Positions 53,099 to 63,717 of a stretch of 64,000 nt of DNA are shown piece after piece. Within the stretch, counting starts at the first letter, position 1. The number at the start of each line of letters is the position of its first letter. Made by a program: the position numbers and the translations under genes. The DNA is taken from the NCBI RefSeq assembly GCF_039908635.1, contig NZ_CP150918.1:4356001-4420000 (forward strand), in the 5' to 3' direction. Source of the stretch: Pseudomonas purpurea. Lineage in GTDB: Bacteria; Pseudomonadota; Gammaproteobacteria; Pseudomonadales; Pseudomonadaceae. A model generated the notes under the pieces. The model had not been told where the DNA came from. It saw only the letters and a list, made by a program, of their open reading frames with translations, and did no database searches.

Positions 53099-54043
53099 TT
53101 ACGCCTCAGGCCAGAACGCCCGAATCCCAGCCACACCTTGCGCACCGCTTTCCCAAGCCTTCTGCCGTTCGGCCGGGCCAACGCCACCGAGCAGGAACAC
53201 CGGTTTGCTGAAGCCCTCGATCAAGGTCGACGCCTGCTCCCAACCCAATGGCTGAGCGTCTGGATGAGTCTGGGTCGGTTGCACAGGTGACAGCGTGACG
53301 AAATCCACGCCCATCTGCTCTGCCAGGCTCAGCTCCTCGGCGTTGTGGCACGACGCCGCCAACCAGCGCGACGTCGGCAACGGTCGCCCGGCGCTGGCGT
53401 ATTTGCGCAACTGCGCCGCCGTGATGTGCCAACCGGCGGACGGGAAGTCCCCCAGCCACTCGAACGGCCCCTTGAGCATCAGTTGCGCCTTGCCGGCACA
53501 CAACCCCGCCGCATCCACCGCCAGATCCCGGTATTGCGGGTCGTAGCCATTCGGCGCACGCAACTGAATCAGCTTGATCCCGCTGGCAACGGCTTTCTGG
53601 ATACCTCGCAGCAAGGTCGGGGTTTCCAGGCCTTCAGGGGTGATCAGGTACTCGCTCGGCAACCGCGCAGCCGCAACAATGGGCTGGTTGGCGGCCGGGA
53701 ACTCGTAGCCTGCCAACTCACGCGCCGTCACCCAGGCCAACGGCTGGCCTTCTGCGCCGTGAGGTTCGCCGGTAAACGCCGAGACCTCCCAGACATCCAG
53801 CAACACCTGCTTGTCCGGGTAATCGTGTTGAACCTTGATCAACGGACGCGCAGCGCCGACAACGATGCCCAGCTCTTCATGGAGCTCACGGGCCAGGGCG
53901 ACTTCGACGGACTCGTCGGCCTCGACCTTGCCACCGGGAAACTCCCACAAACCGCCCTGATGCTGAGTGTCGGCACGGCGGGCGATCAGGATCTTGCCGC
54001 TGGCATCGCGGATCACGGCTGCTGCTACATGGACTCGTTTCAC
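53099..54043 (-). CDS. Nudix hydrolase fused to a thiamine phosphate synthase-like domain
   Basis: A 314-residue fusion. Residues 1-130 are a MutT-like Nudix domain with GGLWEFPGGKVEADESVEVALARELHEELGI (the Nudix box GX5EX7REUXEEXGU). Residues about 135-314 are a ThiE/TenI-type barrel (LLRGIQKAVASGIKLIQLRAP, LAASCHNAEELSLAEQMGVDFVTLSPVQPTQTHP, VFLLGGVGPAERQKAWESGAQGVAGIRAFW). It probably sanitises oxidised nucleotides or damaged thiamine compounds. The GTG start overlaps the GST gene stop. Confidence 0.93.
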   Translation of the reverse strand: MKRVHVAAAVIRDASGKILIARRADTQHQGGLWEFPGGKVEADESVEVALARELHEELGIVVGAARPLIKVQHDYPDKQVLLDVWEVSAFTGEPHGAEGQPLAWVTARELAGYEFPAANQPIVAAARLPSEYLITPEGLETPTLLRGIQKAVASGIKLIQLRAPNGYDPQYRDLAVDAAGLCAGKAQLMLKGPFEWLGDFPSAGWHITAAQLRKYASAGRPLPTSRWLAASCHNAEELSLAEQMGVDFVTLSPVQPTQTHPDAQPLGWEQASTLIEGFSKPVFLLGGVGPAERQKAWESGAQGVAGIRAFWPEA

Positions 54044-54672
54044 CGCGCTGCTTCCTCTAAACCGGCTGTTTGCCAGGCCTTGAAGGCTGGCCATTGATAA
54101 ATGGCTTCGACATACACCGCGTCCGCGGGCGGCAACGCCACTTGGTACGTGCGCAAACGCACGGCAATCGGTGCGAAGAAGGCGTCCGCCAGGCTTGCCT
54201 GCCCAAACAGGAACGGGTCGGTTTCGGTGGCTGCTGCACGGCATTCGGCCCACAACGCCAGCATCCGCTCGATTTCCACCTTCACCTCAGGTGGCGTCGG
54301 CGACAGCGCCGCGTCGTGACTCAGGTCGAACGGCATGTTGCCGCGCATGGCGAAGAAACCGCTGTGCATCTGTGCGCAGGCGGAACGCGCCTGGGCCCGT
54401 GCGGCGATGTCTTTTGGCCAAAGGTCGGCGTTCGGGAAACGCTCGGCCAGGTACTCAGCGATGGCCAACGAGTCGGCAATGGTGCCGTGTTCGGTTTTCA
54501 GCAGCGGCACCTTGGCGGTCGGCGAGTGCTTGAGCAGGCGCTCACGGGTGTCCGGCTGGTTCAGCTTGATCAATTCTTCGGTGTAGGTCGCACCTGCCAG
54601 TTCCAGTGCCAAGGCACCGCGCAGGGACCAGGAGGAATAGAGTTTGTCGCCGATGATCAGGTGGAGGCTCAT
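54040..54672 (-). CDS. Glutathione S-transferase family protein
   Basis: A 210-residue GST fold: thioredoxin-like N-terminal domain (MSLHLIIGDKLYSSWSLRGALALELAG, KVPLLKTEHGTIADSLAIAEYLAE with the glutathione-binding SL pair) and a helical C-terminal domain. Substrate unknown. Its stop overlaps the Nudix/ThiE start (GTGA). Confidence 0.93.
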   Translation of the reverse strand: MSLHLIIGDKLYSSWSLRGALALELAGATYTEELIKLNQPDTRERLLKHSPTAKVPLLKTEHGTIADSLAIAEYLAERFPNADLWPKDIAARAQARSACAQMHSGFFAMRGNMPFDLSHDAALSPTPPEVKVEIERMLALWAECRAAATETDPFLFGQASLADAFFAPIAVRLRTYQVALPPADAVYVEAIYQWPAFKAWQTAGLEEAAR

Positions 54673-54730
54673 GTTTTGGTGCCTTCTCGTAAGGGGGAAC
54701 AGGCCAGAGTCTTCAGTTTCTGGTCGTCCG

Positions 54731-54826
54731 TCATCGCGAGCAAGCTCGCTCCCACATTGGATCCTGCCGTACACAACTACTGTGTTCAATGAAGATCTAC
54801 TGTGGGAGCGAGCTTGCTCGCGATTG
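54731..54826. repeat. REP pair
   Basis: Inverted CGAGCAAGCTCGCTCCCAC and complement arms in the GST-argJ gap. Confidence 0.85.
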
Positions 54827-54849
54827 CAACGACTCGGTCTAACAGGTGA

Positions 54850-56067
54850 TTAGGTACGGTACTCGGCGTTGATCTTCACATATTCGTGGGACAAGTCAGT
54901 GGTCCAGATGGTTTCGCTGCAATCGCCGCGCCCCAGCTCGATACGGATGGTGATTTCCTCACGTTGCATCACCGCCGAGCCCTGGGCTTCGGTGTAAGTC
55001 GCTGCGCGGGCACCACGACTGGCAATGCAGACTTCGCCGAGGAACACGTCGATCTTGCTCACGTCCAGGTTCGGCACACCGGCACGGCCCACGGCCGCCA
55101 GGATACGGCCCCAGTTCGGATCGGAGGCGAACAGCGCGGTCTTGATCAGCGGCGAGTGTGCCACGGTGTAACCGACATCCAGGCACTCTTGATGATTGCC
55201 GCCGCCGTTGACTTCAACGGTCACGAACTTGGTTGCGCCTTCACCATCGCGGACGATGGCCTGGGCTACGTCCATGCACACTTCAAACACCGCTTGTTTG
55301 AGCAAGGCGAACAGCGGACCGCTGGCCTCGGTGATTTCCGGCAGTGCAGCCTGGCCGGTCGCAACCAGCATGCAGCAGTCGTTGGTCGAGGTGTCGCCAT
55401 CGATGGTGATGCGGTTGAACGACTTGTTGGCGCCGTCCAGCAGCAGGTTTTGCAGCACATCGCGCGACACTTTGGCGTCGGTGGCGATGTAACCCAGCAT
55501 GGTCGCCATGTTCGGACGAATCATCCCGGCGCCTTTGCTGATGCCGGTGACGGTGATGGTCACGCCGTCGTGCTGGAACTGGCGGCTCGCACCCTTTGGC
55601 AGGGTGTCGGTGGTCATGATCCCCGTGGCCGCGGCTTCCCAGTTGTTCACCGACAGGTCGTCGAGGGCCGCTTGCAGCGCGCCTTCGATCTTCTCGACCG
55701 GCAGCGGTTCGCCGATCACACCCGTGGAGTACGGCAGCACCAGGCTTGCATCGACGCCCACCAGTTCGGCCAGTTTGGCGCAGGTACGCTCGGCGGCAGC
55801 CAGGCCAGGCTCGCCGGTCCCGGCGTTAGCGTTGCCGGTGTTGGTCAACAGGTAACGCACCGGACCTTGCACGCGTTGCTTGGCCAGGATCACCGGAGCG
55901 GCGCAAAAAGCGTTCAGGGTGAATACCCCCGCCACTGTCGAGCCTTCAGCACAGCGCATGACCACGACGTCTTTGCGCCCTGGGCGCTTGATGCCGGCCG
56001 AGGCAATACCGAGTTCAAAACCGGCAACCGGGTGCAACGTAGGCAAAGGACCAAGACCAACAGCCAT
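54850..56067 (-). CDS. argJ: Bifunctional ornithine acetyltransferase / N-acetylglutamate synthase
   Basis: A 405-residue enzyme of the cyclic arginine pathway; it moves acetyl from N-acetylornithine to glutamate. The self-cleavage site is in GIMTTDTLPKGA near residue 190, and MIRPNMATMLGYIATDA and ASDPNWGRILAAVGRAG are present. The ATG at 56067 follows TAGGAG and gives the normal length. It lies downstream of secA as in PAO1. Confidence 0.96.
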   Translation of the reverse strand: MAVGLGPLPTLHPVAGFELGIASAGIKRPGRKDVVVMRCAEGSTVAGVFTLNAFCAAPVILAKQRVQGPVRYLLTNTGNANAGTGEPGLAAAERTCAKLAELVGVDASLVLPYSTGVIGEPLPVEKIEGALQAALDDLSVNNWEAAATGIMTTDTLPKGASRQFQHDGVTITVTGISKGAGMIRPNMATMLGYIATDAKVSRDVLQNLLLDGANKSFNRITIDGDTSTNDCCMLVATGQAALPEITEASGPLFALLKQAVFEVCMDVAQAIVRDGEGATKFVTVEVNGGGNHQECLDVGYTVAHSPLIKTALFASDPNWGRILAAVGRAGVPNLDVSKIDVFLGEVCIASRGARAATYTEAQGSAVMQREEITIRIELGRGDCSETIWTTDLSHEYVKINAEYRT

Positions 56068-56191
56068 GAGTGCGCTCCTAAATAGGTGTGATGTCTGCAC
56101 CGTCATCACAAGGGACGGTGGTTTAAATGGCAAAACGCCGCGACGGCTGAAGCCGGTCGCGGCGCGGGTATATCAGCGTATGAAACGGGTG

Positions 56192-58927
56192 TTACTGGAT
56201 CTGCCCGTGGCAATGCTTGAACTTCTTGCCCGAACCGCAGTAGCAGAGTTCGTTGCGACCCAGCTTCTGCTCGTTGCGTACCGGCGCGGTGGCGAGGGCA
56301 ACATCGACCTCTTCACCCAGCAACTCCGGTTGCTCCAGACCTGGAGCCTCGTCGTGCAGGAACTGCATGCGCGCAGCCAGTGCCTCGGCTTCCTGACGCA
56401 GGCGTGCTTCTTCTTCGATCGGGTCTTCGCGGCGAACCTGAACGTGAGACAGCACACGGATCGAGTCGCGCTTGATCGAATCCAGCAGCTCGGAGAACAG
56501 CGTGAACGACTCGCGCTTGTATTCCTGCTTCGGGTTCTTCTGTGCATAGCCACGCAAGTGGATGCCGTGACGCAAGTGGTCCATGGTCGACAGGTGGTCT
56601 TTCCACAAGTCATCCAGAACGCGCAGAACGATTTGTTTCTCGAAGGTGCGCAGCGCTTCGACGCCCGCCTGGTCTTCTTTCTCGTGGTACGCGGCAATCA
56701 GCTCGGCCATCAGCTTCTCGCGCAGGGTTTCTTCGTACAGGTGATCGTCTTCGTCGAGCCATTGCTGGATCGGCAGTTTCACCCCGAAGTCGCTCTGCAG
56801 AGCGGCTTCCAGACCGGCAACGTCCCACTGTTCAGGCAACGATTGCGGCGGAATGTGAGCGCTGACGGTGGCGTCGAGCACGTCCTGACGGAAGTCAGCG
56901 ATGGTTTCGCCAATGTTGTCGGCAGCCAGCAACGTGTTACGCATGTGATAGATCACTTTACGCTGTTCGTTGTTGACGTCGTCGAACTCGAGCAGTTGCT
57001 TGCGAATGTCGAAGTTACGACCTTCAACCTTGCGCTGAGCCTTTTCGATGGCGTTGGTCACCATGCGGTGCTCGATCGCTTCGCCTGGCTGCATGCCAAG
57101 GGCCTTCATGAAGTTCTTCACCCGGTCAGAGGCGAAGATACGCATCAGGCTGTCTTCCAGCGACAGGTAGAAACGGCTGGAACCGGCGTCGCCCTGACGA
57201 CCCGCACGACCGCGCAACTGGTTGTCGATACGGCGCGATTCGTGACGCTCGGATGCAATCACCTGCAAACCGCCCGACTCGAGCACTTGCTGGTGACGTT
57301 TCTGCCAGTCGGCCTTGATCTGGGCGATCTGCTCTGGCGTCGGGTCTTCAAGCGACGCGACTTCCACTTCCCAGTTGCCACCCAACAGGATGTCAGTACC
57401 ACGACCAGCCATGTTGGTGGCGATGGTCAGTGCACCCGGGCGACCGGCCTGAGCGATGATTTCAGCTTCTTTTTCGTGGAACTTGGCGTTCAGAACCTTG
57501 TGTTCGATGCCTTCCTGCTCAAGCAGTCGGGACATGTGCTCGGACGTTTCGATGGTGGCAGTACCCACCAGCACCGGGCGGCCCTGGGCCATGCTTTCCT
57601 TGATGTCGGCAACGATGGCGGCGTACTTCTCGTCCGCGGTGAGGAACACCAGGTCGTTGTAGTCTTTACGCGCCAGCGGTTTGTTCGGTGGAATGACCAT
57701 GACCGCCAGACCATAGATCTGGTGGAATTCGAACGCTTCGGTGTCTGCCGTACCGGTCATGCCGGACAGTTTGTTGTAGAGACGGAAGTAGTTCTGGAAC
57801 GTGGTCGAGGCCAGGGTCTGGCTTTCGGCCTGGATGTTCAGGTTTTCCTTGGCTTCGATGGCCTGGTGCAGGCCTTCGGACAAACGGCGACCCGGCATGG
57901 TACGGCCGGTGTGTTCGTCGACCAGTACGACCTGACCGTCCTGAACGATGTATTCGATGTTGCGATGGAACAGTTTGTGCGCACGCAGACCGGCGTAAAC
58001 GTGGGTCAACAGGCCCAGGTTGTGCGCCGAGTACAGGCTCTCGCCTTCAGCCAGCAGGCCGATGCGGGTCAGCACTTCTTCGATGTACTGGTGACCGGCT
58101 TCGTTGAGTTCGACCTGGCGGGTCTTCTCGTCAACGGTGTAGTGACCGGCCTTGGTGACTTCGCCTTCGACTTCCTCGACGTGCAACTCAAGCTGCGGGA
58201 TCAGTTTGTTGATCTCGATGTACAGCTTGGAGCTGTCCTCGGCCTGACCGGAAATGATCAGCGGGGTACGGGCTTCGTCGATGAGGATCGAGTCGACTTC
58301 GTCGATCACGGCAAAATTGAGTTCGCGCTGGAATTTTTCTTCCATGCTGAACGCCATGTTGTCGCGCAGGTAGTCGAAACCGAATTCGTTGTTGGTGCCG
58401 TAGGTGATGTCGGCAGCGTAGGCGATACGCTTTTCTTCTGGCGGCTGGAACGGGGTGACCACACCGACCGTCAGACCGAGGAATTCGTAGAGCGGACGCA
58501 TCCAGTTGGCGTCGCGGCGCGCCAGGTAGTCGTTCACGGTAACAACGTGCACGCCCTTGCCGGACAGTGCATTGAGGTAAACACCCAGTGTTGCCACCAG
58601 GGTCTTGCCTTCACCGGTACGCATTTCGGCAATCATGCCTTCATGCAGGGTCATGCCACCGATCAACTGGACGTCGAAGTGACGCATCCCCATGACACGC
58701 TTGCCGGCTTCGCGGGCGACCGCAAAGGCTTCAGGCAGCAGTTTGTCGAGGGTTTCACCTTTGGCGATGCGGGCCTTGAACTCTTCGGTCTTGGCGCGTA
58801 GCTGATCGTCCGAAAGGGCCACCATTTGCTCTTCGAAGGCATTGACGATCTGTACCGTCTTGAGCATGCGTTTAACTTCGCGCTCGTTCTTGCTTCCAAA
58901 AAGTTTCTTTAACAAAGGCGCAAACAT
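56192..58927 (-). CDS. secA: Preprotein translocase ATPase SecA
   Basis: A 911-residue motor for Sec export. It starts [21 protein letters not shown], has Walker A ([20 protein letters not shown]), [13 protein letters not shown], the [23 protein letters not shown]-type segment, RGRAGRQGD, and the C-terminal SecB/zinc-binding tail [14 protein letters not shown]. All expected domains are present. Confidence 0.97.
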   Translation of the reverse strand: MFAPLLKKLFGSKNEREVKRMLKTVQIVNAFEEQMVALSDDQLRAKTEEFKARIAKGETLDKLLPEAFAVAREAGKRVMGMRHFDVQLIGGMTLHEGMIAEMRTGEGKTLVATLGVYLNALSGKGVHVVTVNDYLARRDANWMRPLYEFLGLTVGVVTPFQPPEEKRIAYAADITYGTNNEFGFDYLRDNMAFSMEEKFQRELNFAVIDEVDSILIDEARTPLIISGQAEDSSKLYIEINKLIPQLELHVEEVEGEVTKAGHYTVDEKTRQVELNEAGHQYIEEVLTRIGLLAEGESLYSAHNLGLLTHVYAGLRAHKLFHRNIEYIVQDGQVVLVDEHTGRTMPGRRLSEGLHQAIEAKENLNIQAESQTLASTTFQNYFRLYNKLSGMTGTADTEAFEFHQIYGLAVMVIPPNKPLARKDYNDLVFLTADEKYAAIVADIKESMAQGRPVLVGTATIETSEHMSRLLEQEGIEHKVLNAKFHEKEAEIIAQAGRPGALTIATNMAGRGTDILLGGNWEVEVASLEDPTPEQIAQIKADWQKRHQQVLESGGLQVIASERHESRRIDNQLRGRAGRQGDAGSSRFYLSLEDSLMRIFASDRVKNFMKALGMQPGEAIEHRMVTNAIEKAQRKVEGRNFDIRKQLLEFDDVNNEQRKVIYHMRNTLLAADNIGETIADFRQDVLDATVSAHIPPQSLPEQWDVAGLEAALQSDFGVKLPIQQWLDEDDHLYEETLREKLMAELIAAYHEKEDQAGVEALRTFEKQIVLRVLDDLWKDHLSTMDHLRHGIHLRGYAQKNPKQEYKRESFTLFSELLDSIKRDSIRVLSHVQVRREDPIEEEARLRQEAEALAARMQFLHDEAPGLEQPELLGEEVDVALATAPVRNEQKLGRNELCYCGSGKKFKHCHGQIQ

Positions 58928-59233
58928 ATCGGCAGGATCTTCCACACAAAGGGATGGAGGGCGGCCCCGTGAGTCGCCCGTGCAGCCCTCATGGCCGCAT
59001 GCGAACGAGCATTCTACCCGGAAACGATGGTGAGGAAAGTGGCGTTATTCCACGATGCATGCACAGCGCTGTGACGGGGCTCACTTAAAATAAGGGCATT
59101 TTGCTGAACTTCAAGCCGTCCTCGGCAGAAGTTACCCGTTGATTTAATGGGTAAAGCGGTAACAAAGCAATGGGTCAGGCGCATCGGATGCTTTCTGCTA
59201 CCATGGCGACTCTGTTACTTCAGGTGTTCGATC
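58928..59233. other. Divergent promoter region between secA and dciA
   Basis: 306 bases without a supported gene. It holds the 5' leaders of both divergent genes; no SecM-like leader peptide gene is evident. Confidence 0.55.
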
Positions 59234-59689
59234 ATGGCATTTCGCCCTCTTACGGCCAGGGCACCCGCCGTTCTGCTTCGCGAAGCCAAGCCGCTGAAAG
59301 CCATTTTCGGCCATGCACAACGCCTGGGTCATTTACAGCGCCTGCTGGAAAGCCAACTGCAACCTGCCGCCCGCGAGCACTGTCACGTGGCCTCCTGGCG
59401 CGAAGGCAGTTTGCTGCTGATTGTCACGGATGGCCATTGGGCGACCCGGCTGCGCTATCAGCAGAAACGCCTGCAACGGCAATTGCAGATGTTCGACGAG
59501 TTCGCCAGCCTGACGCGGATTCTGTTCAAGGTGCAACCGCCAACCGTGCAACAGGGCGCTGCCGGCCACACCATCAGTTTGTCGACCGATGCCGGCGCGA
59601 CCATTCAGGCCACCGCCGACGGTATCAGCGACCCGAACCTGCGCGCCGCGCTGGAGCGGTTGGCGGCTCACGCCAAACCCAAAACCTGA
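59234..59689 (+). CDS. dciA: DUF721 family protein, probable replicative helicase loader DciA
   Basis: A 151-residue protein with the DUF721 (DciA) domain in its first 100 residues: LREAKPLKAIFGHAQRLGHLQRLLESQLQPAAREHCHVASWREGSLLLIVTDGHWATRLRYQQKRLQ. In bacteria lacking DnaC/DnaI, DciA assists DnaB loading. It is divergent from secA as in PAO1. A longer upstream frame lacks support. Confidence 0.88.
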   Translation: MAFRPLTARAPAVLLREAKPLKAIFGHAQRLGHLQRLLESQLQPAAREHCHVASWREGSLLLIVTDGHWATRLRYQQKRLQRQLQMFDEFASLTRILFKVQPPTVQQGAAGHTISLSTDAGATIQATADGISDPNLRAALERLAAHAKPKT

Positions 59690-59703
59690 CGCATCCACAC
59701 ATT

Positions 59704-59845
59704 CTGTAGGAGTCGGGCTTGCCCGCGATGAACGATAACGCGGTATAGCCGTAACACCGAGGCGCTTCCATCGCGAGCAGGCTCGCTCCCACATTAGATC
59801 GGAGTTGAACACAATCCAGTGTGGGAGCGAGCCCGCTCGCGATCG
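59704..59845. repeat. REP cluster (three units)
   Basis: One degenerate unit (AGTCGGGCTTGCCCGC) is followed by an inverted pair of GTGGGAGCGAGC-type units, between the convergent dciA and DUF853 genes. Confidence 0.8.
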
Positions 59846-59867
59846 ACACACCGCCGAGTGTCAGACA

Positions 59868-61367
59868 CTACCGGCGTTTGCTGCCGCCCAGCAACGACCC
59901 CATCAAACCGCGCACCAGTTGTCGACCCAGTTGATTGGCGGCCTGGCGCATGGCCGACTTCAATGCCTGCCCGGCGGCGGTACCCAGGAACTCGCCCGCC
60001 TTGTCGGCCAGGCTCGGTTCTTCGGCTTGCGGCTTACCCGGTGCGGCTTCTGTTTCCGGCGCCAGGCCTTTACGCCCCATCAGCACTTCATAGGCCGACT
60101 CGCGATCAATCGGTTTGTCATAACGACCGACCAGCGGCGAACTGCTGATCAGTGCTGCTCGCTCAGCCTCACTCAACGGCCCGATACGCGATTGCGGCGG
60201 TGCCACCAGCACACGCTGGACCATTTCCGGGGTGCCCTTTTCCTGCAAGGTGCCGACCAGCGCCTCACCGATGCCCAGCTCCGTCAGCACGCCCAGTGTG
60301 CTGAACGCAGGGTTCGGCCGAAAACCGTCCGCCACCGCTTTCAGGGACTTCTGCTCTTTGGCGGTAAACGCCCGCAAGCCATGTTGCACGCGCAGCCCCA
60401 ACTGAGCCAGGACGTCATCTGGCAAGTCGCCAGGGGACTGGGTGACGAAATACACACCAACGCCTTTTGAACGGATCAACCGCACAACCTGCTCCAGCCG
60501 CTCCTGCAACGCCTTGGGCGTACCGGCGAACAGCAAATGCGCCTCATCGAAGAACAACGCCAGCAACGGTTTTTCCGCATCACCGCGCTCAGGCAACTGT
60601 TCGAACAGTTCTGCCAGCAGCCATAGCAGGAATGTCGCGTAAACCTTGGGCGCCTCATGCACCAATCGGCTGGCGTCCAGCAAGTGGATCCGCCCACGAC
60701 CGTCGCTGGCCGGCGCGAGGATGTCTTGCAATTGCAACGCAGGCTCGCCGAACAACGCTTCCGCGCCTTGTTGCTCCAGAGTCGCCAACCGCCGCAACAG
60801 CGCCTGACTGGAACCGGTGGTCATCAGCGCGGCGTCATCGCCCAGCAGCTCGGGATGATCCTTGAGGTGGTTGAGCAGTGCTTTTAGATCCTTGAGGTCC
60901 AGCAGCAACAGGCCTTCACGGTCGGCGACCTTGAACGCGGCGTACAACGCCGACTGCTGACTGTCGGTCAACTCCAGCAAGCTGCCCAATAGCAGCGGGC
61001 CCATTTCACTCAAGGTTGTGCGTAAGGGATGACCGCTCTGGCCGTGGATGTCCCACAAGGTCACCGGATACGCCTGAGGCTTGTAGTTGAGCCAAGGCAT
61101 CCCGGCGATACGCTCGGCGACTTTCCCCTGAGGGTTGCCGGCTGCGCCCAGACCGCACAGGTCACCTTTTATGTCCGCGGCAAACACCGCCACGCCAGCA
61201 TCGCTGAACGCTTCGGCCAGCCGTTGCAGCGTCACGGTTTTGCCCGTGCCGGTGGCCCCTGCCACCAGACCGTGACGGTTCGCCAGGCGCATGGCCTGAG
61301 CGATCGGTTGCCCCTCAAGGTCAGCACCGATAACGAGTTGCGAGGAGTCAGGCATTTTGTCACCCAT
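59868..61367 (-). CDS. HerA-like ATPase, DUF853 family
   Basis: A 499-residue P-loop ATPase: Walker A GATGTGKTVTLQRLAE (about residue 37), Walker B LLALFFDEAHLLF (about 270), VYFVTQSPGDLP sensor-like segment, and a basic Ala-rich C-terminus (about 455-499, LKSAMRQAANQLGRQLVRGLMGSLLGGSKRR). Related to HerA helicases and common in Proteobacteria; function not established. Genes of the NurA type are not adjacent. Confidence 0.9.
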   Translation of the reverse strand: MGDKMPDSSQLVIGADLEGQPIAQAMRLANRHGLVAGATGTGKTVTLQRLAEAFSDAGVAVFAADIKGDLCGLGAAGNPQGKVAERIAGMPWLNYKPQAYPVTLWDIHGQSGHPLRTTLSEMGPLLLGSLLELTDSQQSALYAAFKVADREGLLLLDLKDLKALLNHLKDHPELLGDDAALMTTGSSQALLRRLATLEQQGAEALFGEPALQLQDILAPASDGRGRIHLLDASRLVHEAPKVYATFLLWLLAELFEQLPERGDAEKPLLALFFDEAHLLFAGTPKALQERLEQVVRLIRSKGVGVYFVTQSPGDLPDDVLAQLGLRVQHGLRAFTAKEQKSLKAVADGFRPNPAFSTLGVLTELGIGEALVGTLQEKGTPEMVQRVLVAPPQSRIGPLSEAERAALISSSPLVGRYDKPIDRESAYEVLMGRKGLAPETEAAPGKPQAEEPSLADKAGEFLGTAAGQALKSAMRQAANQLGRQLVRGLMGSLLGGSKRR

Positions 61368-61544
61368 GGTTAATCTTTAGTCCTGCACGGCCGATAGAGT
61401 TAAGCGAGAGACCAGACTGAAAATTAGGTCAGATAATTCCCTAAGGAGAGATGGAAATATCAGCTTACTTTCAATAATGCCCATTTTGCGCGTATTTCCA
61501 ACAGCGCGCCCTGGACAATAAGACCTTAGCGGACACCACAAGCC

Positions 61545-63434
61545 ATGAACAAAAATCTGCGCTTCAGCCATAAAATCCTGCTTGCCGCCGCCCTCATCGT
61601 CATTGCCGCCTTCGCCTCTTTCACGCTGTACAACGACTACTTACAGCGCAATGCGATTCGCAATGATCTGGACAATTACCTGCACGAAATGGGTGATGTC
61701 ACTGCGGGCAATATTCAAACCTGGTTGTCGGGACGCATCCTGCTGATCGAAAACCTGGCCCAGAACATCGCTATCAACCCGGAACAGGCCAACGTTGCCA
61801 GCTTGCTGGAACAGAAAGCCCTGACGTCGACCTTCATGGCGTCCTACCTGGGTGATGCCCGTGGCAGTTTCACCATCCGCCCGGACGCGAAAATGCCGGA
61901 CGGCTTCGATCCGCGCGTTCGGCCCTGGTACAAGGGCGCTGAAAACAATGCCAGCGCCACGCTGACCGAACCCTATATCGACGCAGCCACCGGCCAGACC
62001 ATCATTTCCATCGCCACCGCCTCGAAAAAAGCCGGCCAGAGCGTCGGCGTAGTCGGCGGCGACCTGAGCCTGCAAACCCTGATCGACAACCTCAAGGCCC
62101 TGGATTTCGACGGCATGGGGTATGCCTTCCTGGTCAGCGCCGACGGCAAGATCCTGGTTCACCCGGACAAAGCGCTGGTGATGAAATCGCTGAGCGAGGC
62201 CTACCCGCAGAACACCCCGCGTATCAATGGCGACGTCGCCGAAGTCGAAGTCGATGGCAAAACCCGCATCATCACCTTCACCGCGATCAAAGGCCTGCCA
62301 TCGGTCAACTGGTACATCGGCCTGTCCGTGGACAAAGACACAGCCTTTTCCATGCTCAGCGATTTCCGCGCCTCCGCGATTATCGCCACCGTCATTGCCG
62401 TGGCCATCATCATCGCCCTGCTGGGCATGTTGATCCGCATCCTGCTCCAGCCGCTGAACGTGATGACGCGCGCCATGCAGGACATCGCCGACGGTGAAGG
62501 CGACCTGACCCGACGCCTGGCCATCCAGAACCAGGATGAATTCGGCATCCTCGGCAACGCGTTCAACCGTTTCGTGGAGCGCATCCACGGTTCGATCCGC
62601 GAAGTGTCTTCGGCCACCGAGCACGTCAACGAAGTCGCCTTGCGGGTGGTGAGTGCGTCCAACTCCTCGATGCTCAACTCTGACGAGCAATCAAGCCGTA
62701 CCAACAGCGTGGCCGCCGCGATCAATCAACTGGGGGCCGCCGCCCAGGAAATCGCCCGCAATGCCGCTCAGGCCTCCCATCAGGCCAGCGACGCCCGCAA
62801 CCTGGCCGAAGACGGCCAGCAAGTGGTGGACCGCAGCATCAAAGCGATGAACCAGTTGTCGAGCATGCTCAGCGCGTCAAGTACCAACATTGAATCGCTG
62901 AACAGCAAGACCGTGAACATCGGGCAGATTCTGGAAGTGATCACCAGCATCTCCCAGCAAACCAACCTGCTGGCACTCAACGCGGCGATTGAAGCGGCAC
63001 GAGCCGGTGAAGCCGGGCGCGGTTTCGCGGTGGTGGCTGATGAAGTGCGCAACCTGGCACACCGCACCCAGGAGTCGGCGCAGCAAGTACAAACGATGAT
63101 CGAGGAACTGCAAGTGGGTGCCCGCGAGTCGGTCAGCACCATGAGCGAAAGCCAGCGTCACAGTCAGGACAGCGTGGAAATCGCCAACCTGGCCGGCGAA
63201 CGCCTCAACAGCGTGACCTTGCGTATCGGTGAGATCGACGGCATGAACCAGTCGGTGGCCACCGCCACCGAGGAACAGACGTCCGTGGTGGAGTCGATCA
63301 ATATCGACATCACCGAGATCAACACGCTCAATCAGGAAGGGGTAGAGAACCTGCAATCGACACTGCGTGCCTGCTCCGACCTGGAACAGCAAGCTGCACG
63401 CCTGAAGCAGTTGGTAGGCAGTTTCCGAATCTAA
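61545..63434 (+). CDS. PctA-type amino-acid chemoreceptor (dCache)
   Basis: A 629-residue methyl-accepting protein, the same length as P. aeruginosa PctA. First membrane helix about 11-29, dCache domain about 35-275, second helix about 280-302, HAMP, and the signalling tip [32 protein letters not shown]. The amino-acid sensor positions fall at identical numbers: Arg126, Trp128, Tyr129 in [10 protein letters not shown], Asp146 in YIDAATG and Asp173 in VGGDLSL. The usual Tyr121 is Phe here. It resembles the P. fluorescens CtaA/B/C group. Confidence 0.93.
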   Translation: MNKNLRFSHKILLAAALIVIAAFASFTLYNDYLQRNAIRNDLDNYLHEMGDVTAGNIQTWLSGRILLIENLAQNIAINPEQANVASLLEQKALTSTFMASYLGDARGSFTIRPDAKMPDGFDPRVRPWYKGAENNASATLTEPYIDAATGQTIISIATASKKAGQSVGVVGGDLSLQTLIDNLKALDFDGMGYAFLVSADGKILVHPDKALVMKSLSEAYPQNTPRINGDVAEVEVDGKTRIITFTAIKGLPSVNWYIGLSVDKDTAFSMLSDFRASAIIATVIAVAIIIALLGMLIRILLQPLNVMTRAMQDIADGEGDLTRRLAIQNQDEFGILGNAFNRFVERIHGSIREVSSATEHVNEVALRVVSASNSSMLNSDEQSSRTNSVAAAINQLGAAAQEIARNAAQASHQASDARNLAEDGQQVVDRSIKAMNQLSSMLSASSTNIESLNSKTVNIGQILEVITSISQQTNLLALNAAIEAARAGEAGRGFAVVADEVRNLAHRTQESAQQVQTMIEELQVGARESVSTMSESQRHSQDSVEIANLAGERLNSVTLRIGEIDGMNQSVATATEEQTSVVESINIDITEINTLNQEGVENLQSTLRACSDLEQQAARLKQLVGSFRI

Positions 63435-63440
63435 CGCCCT

Positions 63441-63638
63441 TCAGGGCTTCTTTGCGGGTAATTCCGCGCCTACAGGCGTAGGTGCGGGCTTCTCCTGCAA
63501 TTGCTCCCAGAGTTCGGCAGCACCAGGAAAATCCGTGCCGTCCTCGGCACTCAGGTCATCCGGATCGTAACGACTCAGACAGCCCTCGCCCAGGGTTGCT
63601 GGCGCCTTGGAAGTCGCTTTGTCCAGTGGATCAGCCAT
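63441..63638 (-). CDS. Small conserved hypothetical protein
   Basis: A 65-residue acidic and Pro/Ala-rich protein without signal peptide or membrane segment. It is supported by GTAGGGGAG directly before the ATG and by its place as a separate unit between purU and the convergent chemoreceptor. No family recognised with certainty. Its stop is seven bases from the chemoreceptor stop. Confidence 0.6.
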   Translation of the reverse strand: MADPLDKATSKAPATLGEGCLSRYDPDDLSAEDGTDFPGAAELWEQLQEKPAPTPVGAELPAKKP

Positions 63639-63658
63639 CTCCCCTACCTCACTCTGAA

Positions 63659-63700
63659 AAAGGGCCTGAGGCGATTGAACGCTCAGGCCCTTGTTTTTTC
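63659..63700 (-). terminator. Terminator after purU (bidirectional form)
   Basis: AAGGGCCTGAGC and CTCAGGCCCTTTTT pair around a short loop, with T-runs in both directions. Confidence 0.88.
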
Positions 63701-63717
63701 AATCATCACGTCGGCGA

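Noticed and set aside
55880..58801. Very long plus-strand open frame antisense to argJ and secA (973 codons)
   Set aside because: It mirrors two highly conserved genes; it has no recognisable domain and reflects codon bias in GC-rich DNA.
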